NCBI GenBank assembly: GCA_036804505.1
Contig: DAIRSI010000018.1
Coordinates: forward strand, 26,265 to 90,264
Length of the DNA stretch: 64,000 nucleotides
Direction of reading: 5' to 3'
From: Phocaeicola_A sp036804505
GTDB lineage: Bacteria > Bacteroidota > Bacteroidia > Bacteroidales > Bacteroidaceae
This document shows, piece after piece, positions 17,976 to 27,554 of this stretch. Positions within the stretch are counted from its first letter, which is position 1, and the number at the start of each line of letters is the position of its first letter. The translations under genes and the position numbers were made by a program. The notes below the pieces were generated by a model that saw only the letters and a program-made list of their open reading frames with translations, did not search any database and was not told the DNA's origin.

Positions 17976-20789
17976 TTATTTCTCAGGCATCATGACTACT
18001 TCGCAGCGGTTGCCTTGTTTCAGCAGTCCGGCAATAAAGTCTTGCAACTCCTTTGCTGTGATTTTCTGAACGGCCTGGTTGTAATCTGTTACATTGTTCA
18101 CGCCGTTTTCTACTAAATCCTGCATGGCCTTTATCCAAAAACTGTTGTCCTTGACATCTTCTGCATGTTGTTTCAGCATGTATTCCTTCATCTTGTTGAG
18201 TTCCGTATCAGGAATGTTCTTGGCAAGGTCTTCCAGGCAAGCGATTGTGATTTTCTCGCTGCTGGCGCGTTTGTCAGGATTCAATCCGAAGGTGGTCTGT
18301 ATCGTGAAGATATCATCGAAAGTACGCTCTACGCTTCCTCTTGAATAAGGGCTGTAGGCGGCACCTTCATCTTCTCTGACGCGGTTCAGCAGATTGTTGG
18401 CCATGAGTTGACCTACTATGCTGATCTTGATTTTGTTGTCCAGAGTGTAAGGTAGTTTGCCACTCCACACCATGCCCAAAAAGGCTTGTTTGTTCTCCGA
18501 TTTATGAGCAAATTCTCTGCTGACGATACCCTTTGCATACATCTTGCCGTCGTTGGCAACCTTTTCTTTCTTTCCTTTGGCAGGGAGTGTAGCGATGTAC
18601 TGTTCCACATATTTACGCATGGTCGGCATGTCGAAACTACCGCTGAAGACGAATGTGAAGTCGGCAGCATCGGCAAAACGTTCCTTATAGATTTGCACCA
18701 TACGGTCGTAGTTCACCTGCTTGAGCATCTTCATACCCATTACCATTGCTTTGGGATGATGGTTGTAGAGAATCTGAGTCAGGGAGTCTGAATAAACGTA
18801 TTGAGGATTCTGTTCCATATTCTTAAGTTGTCCTTCAGCAGCTTTCATGACTGATTCAAAAGCCGGTTTGTCATAGCGTGGTGCCGTGAAGTTCAGGTAA
18901 ACGAGTTGCATCATCGTTTCCAGGTCTTTCACTGTGGAACTTCCGTTCATGTTTTCTCCGTAAGCTCCGATTACCGGGTTTACACTTGCCTGTTTTCCTG
19001 ACATGAGCTTCTGGAGATCCGTCACACTGAATTTACTGAGACCATTGGCATCCCATATTTGTGACTGCGTGGCGATGGTAGGATAATCCTTTGCCGGGTA
19101 GAGAGATGCACCGCCTTCACTGAAGGCTGCCATCAGAATTTCGTTGTCCTTGAAGTTGGTCGGTTTCAGCATCACTTTCACGCCGTTGGACAGGGTCAGT
19201 TCCGTGCATCCCATCGCTTTATTTTCTTTTTCAGCAACAATCTTGCCCGGTTTTGGCAGCTGGCTCATCAGCGGTTCGTTCACTGTATTGTCTTTGTAGG
19301 CTTCTATTTTGGAAGCGGTGACCTCGTCGATGTCTTTCTGTACCTGTTCTTTGGTCGGCAGTACCACACCATCCTTGTCGGGTCCCGTAACCAGAATAGC
19401 CAGATTCTTGCCGTTGAGCATCTGCTTTACTGCCTGGTTGATGGCATCCACCGGAATCATCGGAGTCATCTGCTTCATCTTTTCGTATGCGTATTCTATG
19501 CCCGGAATGGCCTCGTTCTCGAGGAAGTTATCCACATAAGCAGCTGCATAATAGTCATTCTTCTGCTTGTTGCGGTTGTTGTATTCCTTTTCTATCTGAC
19601 TGATGAATTCCGTACGGGCGCGGTCGTATTCGCTGGCAGTGAAACCATAGTCGGCTACTCTTTTCAGTTCGGTGAGTATCGCCTTCATGGCTGTGTCATA
19701 TCCTTTGTCGTTCGTGATTGCCTGTACATTGAAAGCTCCTTTCACATTGGCAAACAGATACCTGCCCATGTATGTCCCGCAACTTGCAAACGGTGCATTC
19801 GGCTTCAGCATGATTTCCGTGAGACGCTGGTTCAGCATGGAGCTTATCATGCTCTGCACATAGTCGGTTACGAGTGAAGCATCCGTGTTGCGCAGTTCGC
19901 GTGGCAGAAGATCGAATTTCACCATGAGCAGAATCAGATTGTAAGCCATTTCCTTGTCCTTTTCGCATACGATGATGGGGGCATCGTTATCGCCTACTGT
20001 CTGGTAGGTGAATGCTGCAGGATTCTGAGGCATCTTGATGGGAGAGAAGGTGTCCTTGATTTTCTGTTCCACCTTATCCACGTCGATGTCACCCACTACG
20101 ATAATTCCTTGCAGATCCGGACGATACCATTTCTCATAATAGTCGCGAAGTACCTGTGGAGCGAAATGGTCCACAATGTCCATGGTTCCTATCACTGTGT
20201 GTTTGGCATATTTGGTGTTCGGATAAAATTCCTCACCATGCTTCTCCAGAATGCGCACGATGGCATCACGGCTCAGGCGCCATTCCTCATGGATCACGCC
20301 ACGTTCCTTATCTATTTCTTTCGAGTCGAGTGTCAAATCGTTTGCCCAGTCGTGCAGGATAAGCAGACAGGAATCCACTACCGATTCGCGAGCTGTGGGC
20401 ACGTTTACTATATCATATACTGTCTGGTCCGTACCTGTGTGAGCATTGACGTTGTAGCCAAATTTCACGCCGTTGGATTCCAGCCAGTTCATCATGCTTT
20501 TGTCCGGGAAGTTCTTTGTACCGTTGAAGCACATGTGTTCCAGAAAGTGAGCCAATCCGTTCTGGTTGTCCTCTTCCTGTACGGCACCCACCTTCTGGGC
20601 AATGTGGAAATCAACCTGTCCTTTCGGATATTCGTTGTGACGGATGTAATAAGTAAGTCCATTCTCCAGTTTTCCTACGCGGACATTTTTATCCACCGGA
20701 ATTTGTGGCATTTGCATTTGGGCGAAGCTCTGCAAGACATAACATGTTGCGAACAATGCAAAAGTCATCAATCTGATTCTAAAGTTCAT
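17976..20789 (-). CDS. M16 family zinc metalloprotease (pitrilysin/insulinase type)
   Basis: A secreted or periplasmic peptidase of 937 aa. Signal peptide (about 1-23), then the active M16 domain with the inverted zinc motif HFLEH (His81, Glu84, His85) and the third-ligand region ERGVIHEEW. Inactive M16 C domains follow (about 190-380, 520-700 and 700-930), giving the four-domain single-chain layout. Such proteins degrade short peptides in the periplasm. It appears monocistronic. Confidence 0.92.
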   Translation of the reverse strand: MNFRIRLMTFALFATCYVLQSFAQMQMPQIPVDKNVRVGKLENGLTYYIRHNEYPKGQVDFHIAQKVGAVQEEDNQNGLAHFLEHMCFNGTKNFPDKSMMNWLESNGVKFGYNVNAHTGTDQTVYDIVNVPTARESVVDSCLLILHDWANDLTLDSKEIDKERGVIHEEWRLSRDAIVRILEKHGEEFYPNTKYAKHTVIGTMDIVDHFAPQVLRDYYEKWYRPDLQGIIVVGDIDVDKVEQKIKDTFSPIKMPQNPAAFTYQTVGDNDAPIIVCEKDKEMAYNLILLMVKFDLLPRELRNTDASLVTDYVQSMISSMLNQRLTEIMLKPNAPFASCGTYMGRYLFANVKGAFNVQAITNDKGYDTAMKAILTELKRVADYGFTASEYDRARTEFISQIEKEYNNRNKQKNDYYAAAYVDNFLENEAIPGIEYAYEKMKQMTPMIPVDAINQAVKQMLNGKNLAILVTGPDKDGVVLPTKEQVQKDIDEVTASKIEAYKDNTVNEPLMSQLPKPGKIVAEKENKAMGCTELTLSNGVKVMLKPTNFKDNEILMAAFSEGGASLYPAKDYPTIATQSQIWDANGLSKFSVTDLQKLMSGKQASVNPVIGAYGENMNGSSTVKDLETMMQLVYLNFTAPRYDKPAFESVMKAAEGQLKNMEQNPQYVYSDSLTQILYNHHPKAMVMGMKMLKQVNYDRMVQIYKERFADAADFTFVFSGSFDMPTMRKYVEQYIATLPAKGKKEKVANDGKMYAKGIVSREFAHKSENKQAFLGMVWSGKLPYTLDNKIKISIVGQLMANNLLNRVREDEGAAYSPYSRGSVERTFDDIFTIQTTFGLNPDKRASSEKITIACLEDLAKNIPDTELNKMKEYMLKQHAEDVKDNSFWIKAMQDLVENGVNNVTDYNQAVQKITAKELQDFIAGLLKQGNRCEVVMMPEK

Positions 20790-20880
20790 ACATTTAAATT
20801 ATTTAGTTTAAGTAAAATCTCTACCGAGTGGCAAATGTAAGTATTTTTTTGTTAATAACACTACTTCTGTTATAAAAAAC

Positions 20881-20913
20881 AAGCGGAAGAAGCTTTTCGG
20901 GGCTTTTCCGCCT
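20881..20913 (-). terminator. Terminator of the amidase operon
   Basis: Arms aagcggaa (20881-20888) and ttccgcct (20906-20913) with further inner pairing; on the minus strand it is followed by a T run (20874-20879). Confidence 0.6.
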
Positions 20914-20940
20914 GTAAAGGTCATGATCCGGGATAACACG

Positions 20941-21399
20941 CTACTCGTAACGCTCTTCCGCAACCGAGAAACAAGGGCATTGCTTGATCCACTCGATAGG
21001 CTCTATTCTGCCGTTCAGATTTTTGTCCGGGCTCAGGTCCCGATGTCCAACTACTTTGGCGAGTGGATATTTCAGGCGTAAGTTGCTGATGAGTCTTCTC
21101 AACGAGATCCGTTGGGGCAGTGTCCTTGTGTCGGCACACTTTCCGTTCTTGTCGATGCCTCCCTCATAGCAGATGCCCAGACTGTTCTTGTTGTAACCCA
21201 GGCAGTGAGCCCCGATTTCAGCTTCATCACGCATAGGCTCCACAGTTCCGTCCTTGCGGATGTAATAATGATAGGCCCAGCTGCTGAAGCCTCTCACGCG
21301 GTGTGCCGTATCAATGTCTTTGGCTGTGAAATCATGATCAATGCGTGTGGCGCTGCAATGAATGATGATGAGCGTAATTTCGCGTTTATCCTTTTCCAT
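20941..21399 (-). CDS. N-acetylmuramoyl-L-alanine amidase (Amidase_2 family)
   Basis: A 152-residue zinc amidase that cleaves the lactyl-amide bond between MurNAc and L-Ala. Zinc ligands are visible in IIIHCSAT and VVGHRDLSPDKN; a SWAYHYYIRKDG segment precedes the GAHCLGYN motif. There is no signal peptide, so export would need a holin-like route or lysis. It is the last gene of a compact HU-like / smalltalk / amidase operon; the smalltalk stop is 2 bases upstream. This arrangement recurs in many Bacteroides genomes and resembles a phage lysis cassette; its role is unknown. Confidence 0.9.
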   Translation of the reverse strand: MEKDKREITLIIIHCSATRIDHDFTAKDIDTAHRVRGFSSWAYHYYIRKDGTVEPMRDEAEIGAHCLGYNKNSLGICYEGGIDKNGKCADTRTLPQRISLRRLISNLRLKYPLAKVVGHRDLSPDKNLNGRIEPIEWIKQCPCFSVAEERYE

Positions 21400-21401
21400 G
21401 A

Positions 21402-21521
21402 CTAGAATCCTCCGAAGTTATTCGTGCATGAGGCAGTCCCCAATGCGGTGATGATGGACGTGAGTACTGTTACGATAAACTGAAAGATGATTTTCCAGTT
21501 GGATTTTACTTTTTCTGACAT
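21402..21521 (-). CDS. Smalltalk protein (39 aa)
   Basis: A tiny gene too short for most callers. Its product starts MSEKVKSNWKIIFQFIVTVL and continues with a hydrophobic helix and a cysteine (TALGTASC), then a short polar tail. Small size, the WK near the start, one membrane-spanning or lipoprotein-signal-like helix, and position between the HU-like gene and the amidase all match the 'smalltalk' family of Bacteroidales. Function unknown. The position just before a signal-less amidase makes a membrane or holin-like role conceivable, but the family has not been shown to do this. Confidence 0.85.
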   Translation of the reverse strand: MSEKVKSNWKIIFQFIVTVLTSIITALGTASCTNNFGGF

Positions 21522-21570
21522 ACTTGATTTATTTTAATAACCATTTCAAACTATGATATCTGTCTCTATA

Positions 21571-22065
21571 TCAGGCTCCGGCCATATCTCCGCCGCCTGT
21601 GCCGCCTGTACCTCCGGTGTTACCGCTTGTATTGTCCGTCCCGGTATCCGTTGTAGCGTCAGGAACCGTTGCCGTGCCCTTGTTCAATTCGTAGTTCAGG
21701 GTCTTGAGCATGTCCCTGAGCGTGGTGCAAGGAGTGAAGAGAATCTTAGCCCTTTTGATGCAGTTCACGTTGAAATCCTCTTTCTTGACCGTTCCCTGAC
21801 TGCAGATGCTCAGACGGAAATAACCGATATTGCCTATTCGCATGATTTCACCATTCTGGAGGCCCCGGATGATGCGTTTGCGCAGCGCTTCGATTACCGC
21901 CACGATGTCCTGACTGGTCACCGTGCAACTACCCTCTATCTCCTCGGCAATCTCTTCGATGTTTTTTTCTCCGCTGGTCAATGCCGAAGCATAGAATTTA
22001 CCCGGTTCGGAACGTTTGGAAGGATTCTTTTTCTCCACCACATTTATTAATACTGCTTTACTCAT
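21571..22065 (-). CDS. HU-like DNA-binding protein with Gly/Thr-rich tail
   Basis: A 164-residue protein. The first 125 residues follow the HU/IHF-like fold found in Bacteroides (SKAVLINVVEKKNPSK, EEIEGSCTVTSQDIVAVIEA, NGEIMRIGNIGYFRL, IKRAKILFTP). The tail is low complexity (Thr, Asp and Gly-rich). The frame is open to 22128, but the -7 box at 22126-22133 overlaps that start, so ATG at 22065 is preferred. First gene of the operon with smalltalk and amidase. Confidence 0.88.
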   Translation of the reverse strand: MSKAVLINVVEKKNPSKRSEPGKFYASALTSGEKNIEEIAEEIEGSCTVTSQDIVAVIEALRKRIIRGLQNGEIMRIGNIGYFRLSICSQGTVKKEDFNVNCIKRAKILFTPCTTLRDMLKTLNYELNKGTATVPDATTDTGTDNTSGNTGGTGGTGGGDMAGA

Positions 22066-22125
22066 AATTGTTTTTTTTGAAATTAATAACTTGTTTTTAC
22101 TATCTCTCCTTGTAAGCTTACGATA

Positions 22126-22133
22126 CAAAGATA
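22126..22133 (-). promoter_or_regulatory. -7 box of the HU-like/smalltalk/amidase operon
   Basis: TATCTTTG on the minus strand, 60 bases before the ATG at 22065. It fixes the start of the HU-like protein by excluding the upstream codon at 22128. Confidence 0.55.
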
Positions 22134-22302
22134 CGACACCTGTTTTCCCCCGTTTCCGATGTGTTCCGACGTGGTAAGATGAAGTTTACAGAAAGCAATT
22201 ATCCGTGTGGCGAGTGCAGATGGAGAAGGAAGGTTACGAAGTAATATATGCTTATTTTGGTTAATGAATGTAAAGTTATAAGAAAATCTATGAATTTTAC
22301 TA

Positions 22303-22310
22303 TATATTTG
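22303..22310 (+). promoter_or_regulatory. -7 box of the sigma factor gene
   Basis: TATATTTG, 55 bases before the ATG at 22366. No good -33 TTTG. Apart from this and the HU-operon promoter, I see nothing in the 300-base divergent gap 22066-22365. Confidence 0.4.
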
Positions 22311-22365
22311 ACAGGAGAAAATCTATTACATTATATTATTCGTTGCGTATAAGATTAGGTATATA

Positions 22366-22914
22366 ATGACAGAATCGGAACTGATTATACAACTGAAACA
22401 GGGTAGTGAAGGGGCTTTTACATCTTTGTATAAAGTTTACATAGGGAAAGTCCGTCATTTTGCCTCTCTGTATCTCACTTCGAGATATGAGATAGAAGAA
22501 GCTGTGCAAGAGGTTTTCGTCAAGCTATGGGAAACTCGCCAGTTTGTCCGTGAGGAGGAAGGATTGGACAATTTTCTTTTCATCATAACCAGGAATCTGA
22601 TATTCAACCAATATAGAAAGAGTTTCAACGAAAATATGTACAAGATGACAGTGCTCGAAGGAGTTCTGGATTCTTATACCATTGAAGACGACGTCATAGC
22701 ATCCGATTTGAAGAGTTTCATATATAAGTTAATCGACGAACTTCCGCAACGCCAGAGAGAAGTTTTTCTCATGAGCAGGGACCGGCATCTGAGTTATTGC
22801 GAAATAGCCAAGCAATTGAATATCAGTGAAAAGACAGTGGAAAGGCATATCAATGAAGCTTTGAAACATTTAAAGAAACATCTATCTTATTCTATTTTTC
22901 TTCTATTTATTTGA
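22366..22914 (+). CDS. ECF-type RNA polymerase sigma factor
   Basis: A 182-residue extracytoplasmic-function sigma factor. Region 2 (about 10-80; YEIEEAVQEVFVKLWETR) binds the -10 and core polymerase, and region 4 (about 120-175; LPQRQREVFLMS, SYCEIAKQLNISEKTVERHI) holds the -35 helix-turn-helix. It heads a FecR/SusC/SusD locus and should be released by the downstream anti-sigma factor when the STN-type SusC senses its glycan, inducing the locus. This cis-regulation is the known pattern for host-glycan loci in Bacteroides. Confidence 0.93.
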   Translation: MTESELIIQLKQGSEGAFTSLYKVYIGKVRHFASLYLTSRYEIEEAVQEVFVKLWETRQFVREEEGLDNFLFIITRNLIFNQYRKSFNENMYKMTVLEGVLDSYTIEDDVIASDLKSFIYKLIDELPQRQREVFLMSRDRHLSYCEIAKQLNISEKTVERHINEALKHLKKHLSYSIFLLFI

Positions 22915-22989
22915 TTTTTTTATTCTTTGGGCTGGGGGATATTCATTCTTGCGGTGTATTTATTTTAGTAAGGGCCAAAAGAATAGAAT

Positions 22990-23970
22990 ATGAAACAGTC
23001 TTCTGCAAATGAAATAAAGAACATATTAAGTACCGTTTTCGGCAAAAAATTGTCGGCCGACGAGAAGGAACTCCTTAACGAAAAGGAATTCATCAACCAA
23101 AAGCTTTATGAGCAATGGAGCGCTTCCGGCTCCAGTGCGCAAGGCTGTAAAAGCAGTGATGATTTTACACTGAACGGTGTCATGAACCGCATTCACAGGA
23201 AAAGGACATCAGGCAGTGGCTTGTATCGTCGCTGGGGATGGATTGCAGCTGTCGTGTTGCTTCTGGTAGGCAGTTCTCTCACTTTCCTGTTTTTGAATGG
23301 AAGACAGCCGGTAGAGACATATACTTTGTGCACAGGTTACAAAAGCGTTGAGACAATAAAGCTTTCAGACGGTACTTTGGTCACGTTGGGTTCGTGCAGT
23401 AAACTGACGTATCCCAAGACCTTCTCTTCCGGAGAACGTTCCGTCCGACTGTCCGGACAAGCATTTTTTCAGGTTCGCCATGATGCAAAGCATCCTTTTG
23501 TGGTAAAGACCAAGTCCATGAATATAACGGATCTGGGTACTGCCTTCGAAGTCTTCAGCTATGATGGAGATACCCATTCCGAAGCGGTTCTCTGGCAAGG
23601 TAAAGTAAGTGTCAGATGTCTTGACTGCAGAAAGATGGAGAAAAACAAGTCATTCACCCTTCAACCCAATCAGAAATTGTCTGTTGCAGCCAATTCGGCT
23701 GTGCAGATTGAAAATATCGTTGCCGAGAACTATTCTTCCTGGTATGCGTTGGGGCAGCCAAGTTTCAAGAATGCCAAATTATCCATGATTATTCCCCGTT
23801 TGGAAAAGTGGTATGGCAAACAGATCGTTTGCTCTCCCGAGATATCCGAGCATTATAGATTCACCTTTACCGTGCATGATGATTCTCTGGAAACCATACT
23901 CGACATGATGGCTTCCAGTGCAAACTTGAAGATGAAGGTCATCAACGGTAACAGTTACAAGTTAGAATAA
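22990..23970 (+). CDS. FecR-family anti-sigma factor
   Basis: An inner-membrane anti-sigma protein of 326 aa: a cytoplasmic N-terminal part (about 1-78), one membrane helix (WGWIAAVVLLLVGSSLTFLF, about 83-103), a FecR periplasmic domain (about 115-215; GYKSVETIKLSDGTLVTLG, LSGQAFFQV) and the C-terminal DUF4974 domain (PSFKNAKLSMIIPRLEKWYG). It should contact the STN domain of the downstream SusC. 75 bases separate it from the sigma gene and 27 from susC-like. Confidence 0.93.
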   Translation: MKQSSANEIKNILSTVFGKKLSADEKELLNEKEFINQKLYEQWSASGSSAQGCKSSDDFTLNGVMNRIHRKRTSGSGLYRRWGWIAAVVLLLVGSSLTFLFLNGRQPVETYTLCTGYKSVETIKLSDGTLVTLGSCSKLTYPKTFSSGERSVRLSGQAFFQVRHDAKHPFVVKTKSMNITDLGTAFEVFSYDGDTHSEAVLWQGKVSVRCLDCRKMEKNKSFTLQPNQKLSVAANSAVQIENIVAENYSSWYALGQPSFKNAKLSMIIPRLEKWYGKQIVCSPEISEHYRFTFTVHDDSLETILDMMASSANLKMKVINGNSYKLE

Positions 23971-23997
23971 TTTTTTTAACCTTAATATAAACAGATT

Positions 23998-26900
23998 ATG
24001 AAGAGATTTCTATTTAAGCGGCAGTTCAATCCGCAAAAATTGAATTTCAGGCAGGTAAGAATAATCATTATCGGTCTTGTGTGCTTGTTTCCTTTAGGCT
24101 CGATAGCCAACTCGCAGAAAGTCACGTTGCATAAAACAAATGTTCCTCTTGAGTACGTGCTCAACGCGCTCGAAAAGCAATGCAACTACACATTCTTTTA
24201 TAACGACAATTTTGTGAAACTCAACAAGACAGTTACTGTCGATTTCAAGAACACCTCACTGAGTGATGCTCTGAATGAAGTGTTCAAAGGTACCGGATTG
24301 ACATATAAGATTGTAAACAACCAGATTCTTATTTCGAAAACGGGTTCGGAAGATAACCTGAAAAAAACGTCCTTTGTGCAGCAAAACAACAAACAGTCCA
24401 TTACAGGAAATGTTTATGACGACAAAGGCGAACCCATCATCGGTGCAACCATCATCGAAAAGGATAATCCCACCAATGGAACCGTGACGGATGTGGACGG
24501 ACATTTCCAGATTTCCGTGTCTGCCCGGGGACAGATAGAAGTGGGTTATCTGGGTTATAAATCACAATTGATAGCCATGAAAAGCGGTATGACTCATTAC
24601 AAGGTCACTCTGATGGAAGACAGCAAGACTTTGGACGAAGTGGTTGTCGTAGGCTACGGCGTACAGAAGAAAGTGAATCTCACAGGTTCCGTTTCGGCTG
24701 TCAATGGAAAGGAAATCAGTCATCGTCCGGTGGTCGATGCTACACAAAGCCTTCAGGGCTTGGTACCCGGACTGCTCGTGACCAACAACAGTTCCGGTCG
24801 TCCGGGAGCTTCGGGAACATTGACCATTCGCGGTCAGGGAAACTTGAATAACAATGCCAACCCTTATGTTCTGGTGGACGGAGTAGAGATGAATCTTTCG
24901 GACATAAACCCTTCCGATATCGAGAATATTTCCGTTTTGAAAGACGCTGCTGCCTGTGCCATATACGGTGCACGCGCTGCCTACGGAGTCATCCTGGTTA
25001 CAACCAAGAAAGGCGAAGAAGGAAAAATGAGAATCAATTATCAGGGAACAGTAGGATGGTCATCCCCTACAGTCCTGCCGAAGATGGCGAATTCTTATGA
25101 TTTTGCCACCTATTTCAACGATGCTTGTGCCAATGCAGGATTTGCCAAGCAATATTCAGACGAGAAGCTGCAGAAGTTGCAACAATATATCGCCAACCCG
25201 TCCAGCGTGAATACCTGGTATGAACTCACCGGCAAAGAAAGCATGAACCCGGCATTCGAGAACACCGGAAAAGGTGTGGGCAATGTGGATTATTTCAAAC
25301 TTCACTATAAGAACAGCGCCTTCAAGCAAAATCATAATGTCAGTTTCAGCGGCGGCAACAAGGCCATGCAGTATTACGTTTCGGGAGGTTACTATTCCGA
25401 AGACGGAATACTCCGCTATGCCGACATCAATTTCTCCCGCATGAACTTCAATTCCAATGTTTCTTCCGAACTGACCAAGTGGCTGAAGATGAAAGTCAAT
25501 ACCAAATTCGATCATTCGGAAAGAAATACTCCGTTCGGTGACGGCGGTCTGTCAGAAGGATTCTATCATTCACTGGCGCGTTTCCGTCCTACCATCAACC
25601 CGGTGGATCCCAACGGACATTTCACCGAGCTGACCATGATTCCTTATTTGCAGAGCGGTACATTTACCAACAACAAATCGGATAACCTCACCCTGTCGCC
25701 AAGTCTCGAAGCCCAGCCCCTCAAGAACTGGAGAATATATCTGGACTATACGTACAGAACCGGTGATTCTGAATACAAGGCTCTTAACAAGGCTCCGCTC
25801 ATCTATGCTGCCGACGGCGTGACTACCTCCAAGGGTGTACGTGACGAACTGGAGGTTGCCAATAACGGACGCTTCACCCGGATCACATCCAAAAACAGCT
25901 ATCAAAGCATCAACCTGTATTCCAATTATCTGTTGACACTCGACAAACATGATTTTGCAATCATGGGCGGATTCCAGGAAGAAGACTTCCATTATAGTTA
26001 TCTGAAGAATTCGGTAACCGATTTGTATTCCACCACCAATCCGGGACTCGGACTGGCATCGGGCGACAAGACCATTATCGATACACGCAACTCATGGGCA
26101 ACGAGAGGATTCTTCGGAAGACTCAACTATAGTTATGACGGTCGTTACCTGCTCGAGTTCAACGGACGCTATGACGGTTCTTCCCGTTTCGCTTCGGGTC
26201 ATCGCTGGGGTTTCTTCCCGTCCTTGTCATTAGGATGGAACATCTCCCGCGAGAAATTCATGGAACCTCTCACCCAGGTGCTTTCCAATCTCAAGCTGCG
26301 TGCATCCTACGGTCTGCTGGGTAACCAGAGTGGAGCCGCCCTGTACACATTTGCTTCCACCATGTCCATCAACAACGGTCTGGGCGGTTACATATTCTCA
26401 GACGGACGCCATCTCTATACCAATGCTCCGGGAGTAGTCAATCCGAGTACCACCTGGGAGAAAGTGGAAAGCAAGAACATCGGCATCGATTTCGGATTTT
26501 TCGGTAATGCCCTCACCGGTTCGTTCGACGTGTTCCAGCGTGATACCAAGGATATGCTTGGTCCTACGGCCGATTTCGCCGACATCTTCGGAGCTTCTGC
26601 ACCGAACACCAACAATGCCCGCATGCGTAACAAGGGATGGGAACTTACCCTGAACTATCGCGGCAAAATAGGCAAGGATATCGACTACAGCATCGGAGGT
26701 ATGCTGTCCGATGCCACATCCAAGGTCACCAGTTATGAGAACCCTACCGGTACCGATCCGTACAACAACTGGTATCAAGGCAAGAGCGTAGGTGAAATCT
26801 GGGGCTACAGAGCCAGCGGACTTATCCAGACTCAGGCTGAAGCCGATGAATACAATTCCACTTACAATCTGTCTTATCTCACCGGCAAGCCATGGACTCC

Positions 26901-27540
26901 GGGAGATGTGAAATATATCGACCTGAACGGTGACAAGGCCATCAACAGAGGCTCCAATACCTTGGGTGATATGGGTGATGTCACTGTTATCGGTAATACC
27001 ACGCCACGCTACCAGTACACCATCAACGGAAGCATCTCATGGAAAGGCTTGTCATTGAGCCTGATGTTCCAGGGAGTTGGAAAACGTGACTGGATGGCCG
27101 ATTTGGGTACAGCCTATTTCTGGGGCTCGGGAGCTTATGCACAGGTCACCGTGTTCAATGAACACATGGACTATTGGACAGAAAACAATCCGAATGCCTA
27201 TTATCCGAAACCCTATACGGGCCCGGCAGGAAAGATTGGCAGTTTCCGCAGCAAGACATCCCAGATGGCCGACCGTTATATGCAGAATGCAGCCTATTGC
27301 CGGTTGAAGAATCTTACTTTGAGCTATGATATCCCTTCTGTTTTGTCGAGCAAGGTAGGATTGAATAAGGTACAGGTGTTCTTCTCGGGTGAAAATCTTC
27401 TCACTTTCACCAGCCTGAAGGGAATGTTCGATCCTGAAGCCATCTTCACCAGAAGTGACTACAGCAGCGGACTGGACCAGGCAGGAAAGAACTATCCATT
27501 GAACAAAGTGATTTCTTTTGGCGTAATTGTTAACTTATAA
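23998..27540 (+). CDS. SusC/RagA-type TonB-dependent outer-membrane transporter with STN signalling domain
   Basis: Imports oligosaccharides across the outer membrane. N-terminal signal region (about 18-38), STN domain (about 45-113) for talking to FecR, carboxypeptidase-regulatory-like domain (about 135-215), TonB plug (about 220-340; VVVGYGVQKK, LYVLVDG-like NPYVLVDGVEM), then the beta barrel to the C-terminal NYPLNKVISFGVIVNL. The size (1180 aa) is normal for STN-carrying members. Pairs with the SusD-like gene 14 bases downstream. The substrate is not readable from sequence; the linked sulfatase suggests a sulfated glycan. Confidence 0.95.
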   Translation: MKRFLFKRQFNPQKLNFRQVRIIIIGLVCLFPLGSIANSQKVTLHKTNVPLEYVLNALEKQCNYTFFYNDNFVKLNKTVTVDFKNTSLSDALNEVFKGTGLTYKIVNNQILISKTGSEDNLKKTSFVQQNNKQSITGNVYDDKGEPIIGATIIEKDNPTNGTVTDVDGHFQISVSARGQIEVGYLGYKSQLIAMKSGMTHYKVTLMEDSKTLDEVVVVGYGVQKKVNLTGSVSAVNGKEISHRPVVDATQSLQGLVPGLLVTNNSSGRPGASGTLTIRGQGNLNNNANPYVLVDGVEMNLSDINPSDIENISVLKDAAACAIYGARAAYGVILVTTKKGEEGKMRINYQGTVGWSSPTVLPKMANSYDFATYFNDACANAGFAKQYSDEKLQKLQQYIANPSSVNTWYELTGKESMNPAFENTGKGVGNVDYFKLHYKNSAFKQNHNVSFSGGNKAMQYYVSGGYYSEDGILRYADINFSRMNFNSNVSSELTKWLKMKVNTKFDHSERNTPFGDGGLSEGFYHSLARFRPTINPVDPNGHFTELTMIPYLQSGTFTNNKSDNLTLSPSLEAQPLKNWRIYLDYTYRTGDSEYKALNKAPLIYAADGVTTSKGVRDELEVANNGRFTRITSKNSYQSINLYSNYLLTLDKHDFAIMGGFQEEDFHYSYLKNSVTDLYSTTNPGLGLASGDKTIIDTRNSWATRGFFGRLNYSYDGRYLLEFNGRYDGSSRFASGHRWGFFPSLSLGWNISREKFMEPLTQVLSNLKLRASYGLLGNQSGAALYTFASTMSINNGLGGYIFSDGRHLYTNAPGVVNPSTTWEKVESKNIGIDFGFFGNALTGSFDVFQRDTKDMLGPTADFADIFGASAPNTNNARMRNKGWELTLNYRGKIGKDIDYSIGGMLSDATSKVTSYENPTGTDPYNNWYQGKSVGEIWGYRASGLIQTQAEADEYNSTYNLSYLTGKPWTPGDVKYIDLNGDKAINRGSNTLGDMGDVTVIGNTTPRYQYTINGSISWKGLSLSLMFQGVGKRDWMADLGTAYFWGSGAYAQVTVFNEHMDYWTENNPNAYYPKPYTGPAGKIGSFRSKTSQMADRYMQNAAYCRLKNLTLSYDIPSVLSSKVGLNKVQVFFSGENLLTFTSLKGMFDPEAIFTRSDYSSGLDQAGKNYPLNKVISFGVIVNL

Positions 27541-27554
27541 TCGATAGAAGTGTT

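Noticed and set aside
22066..22128. N-terminal extension of the HU-like protein to 22128
   Set aside because: Overlaps a clear -7 box and adds residues not typical of the family.
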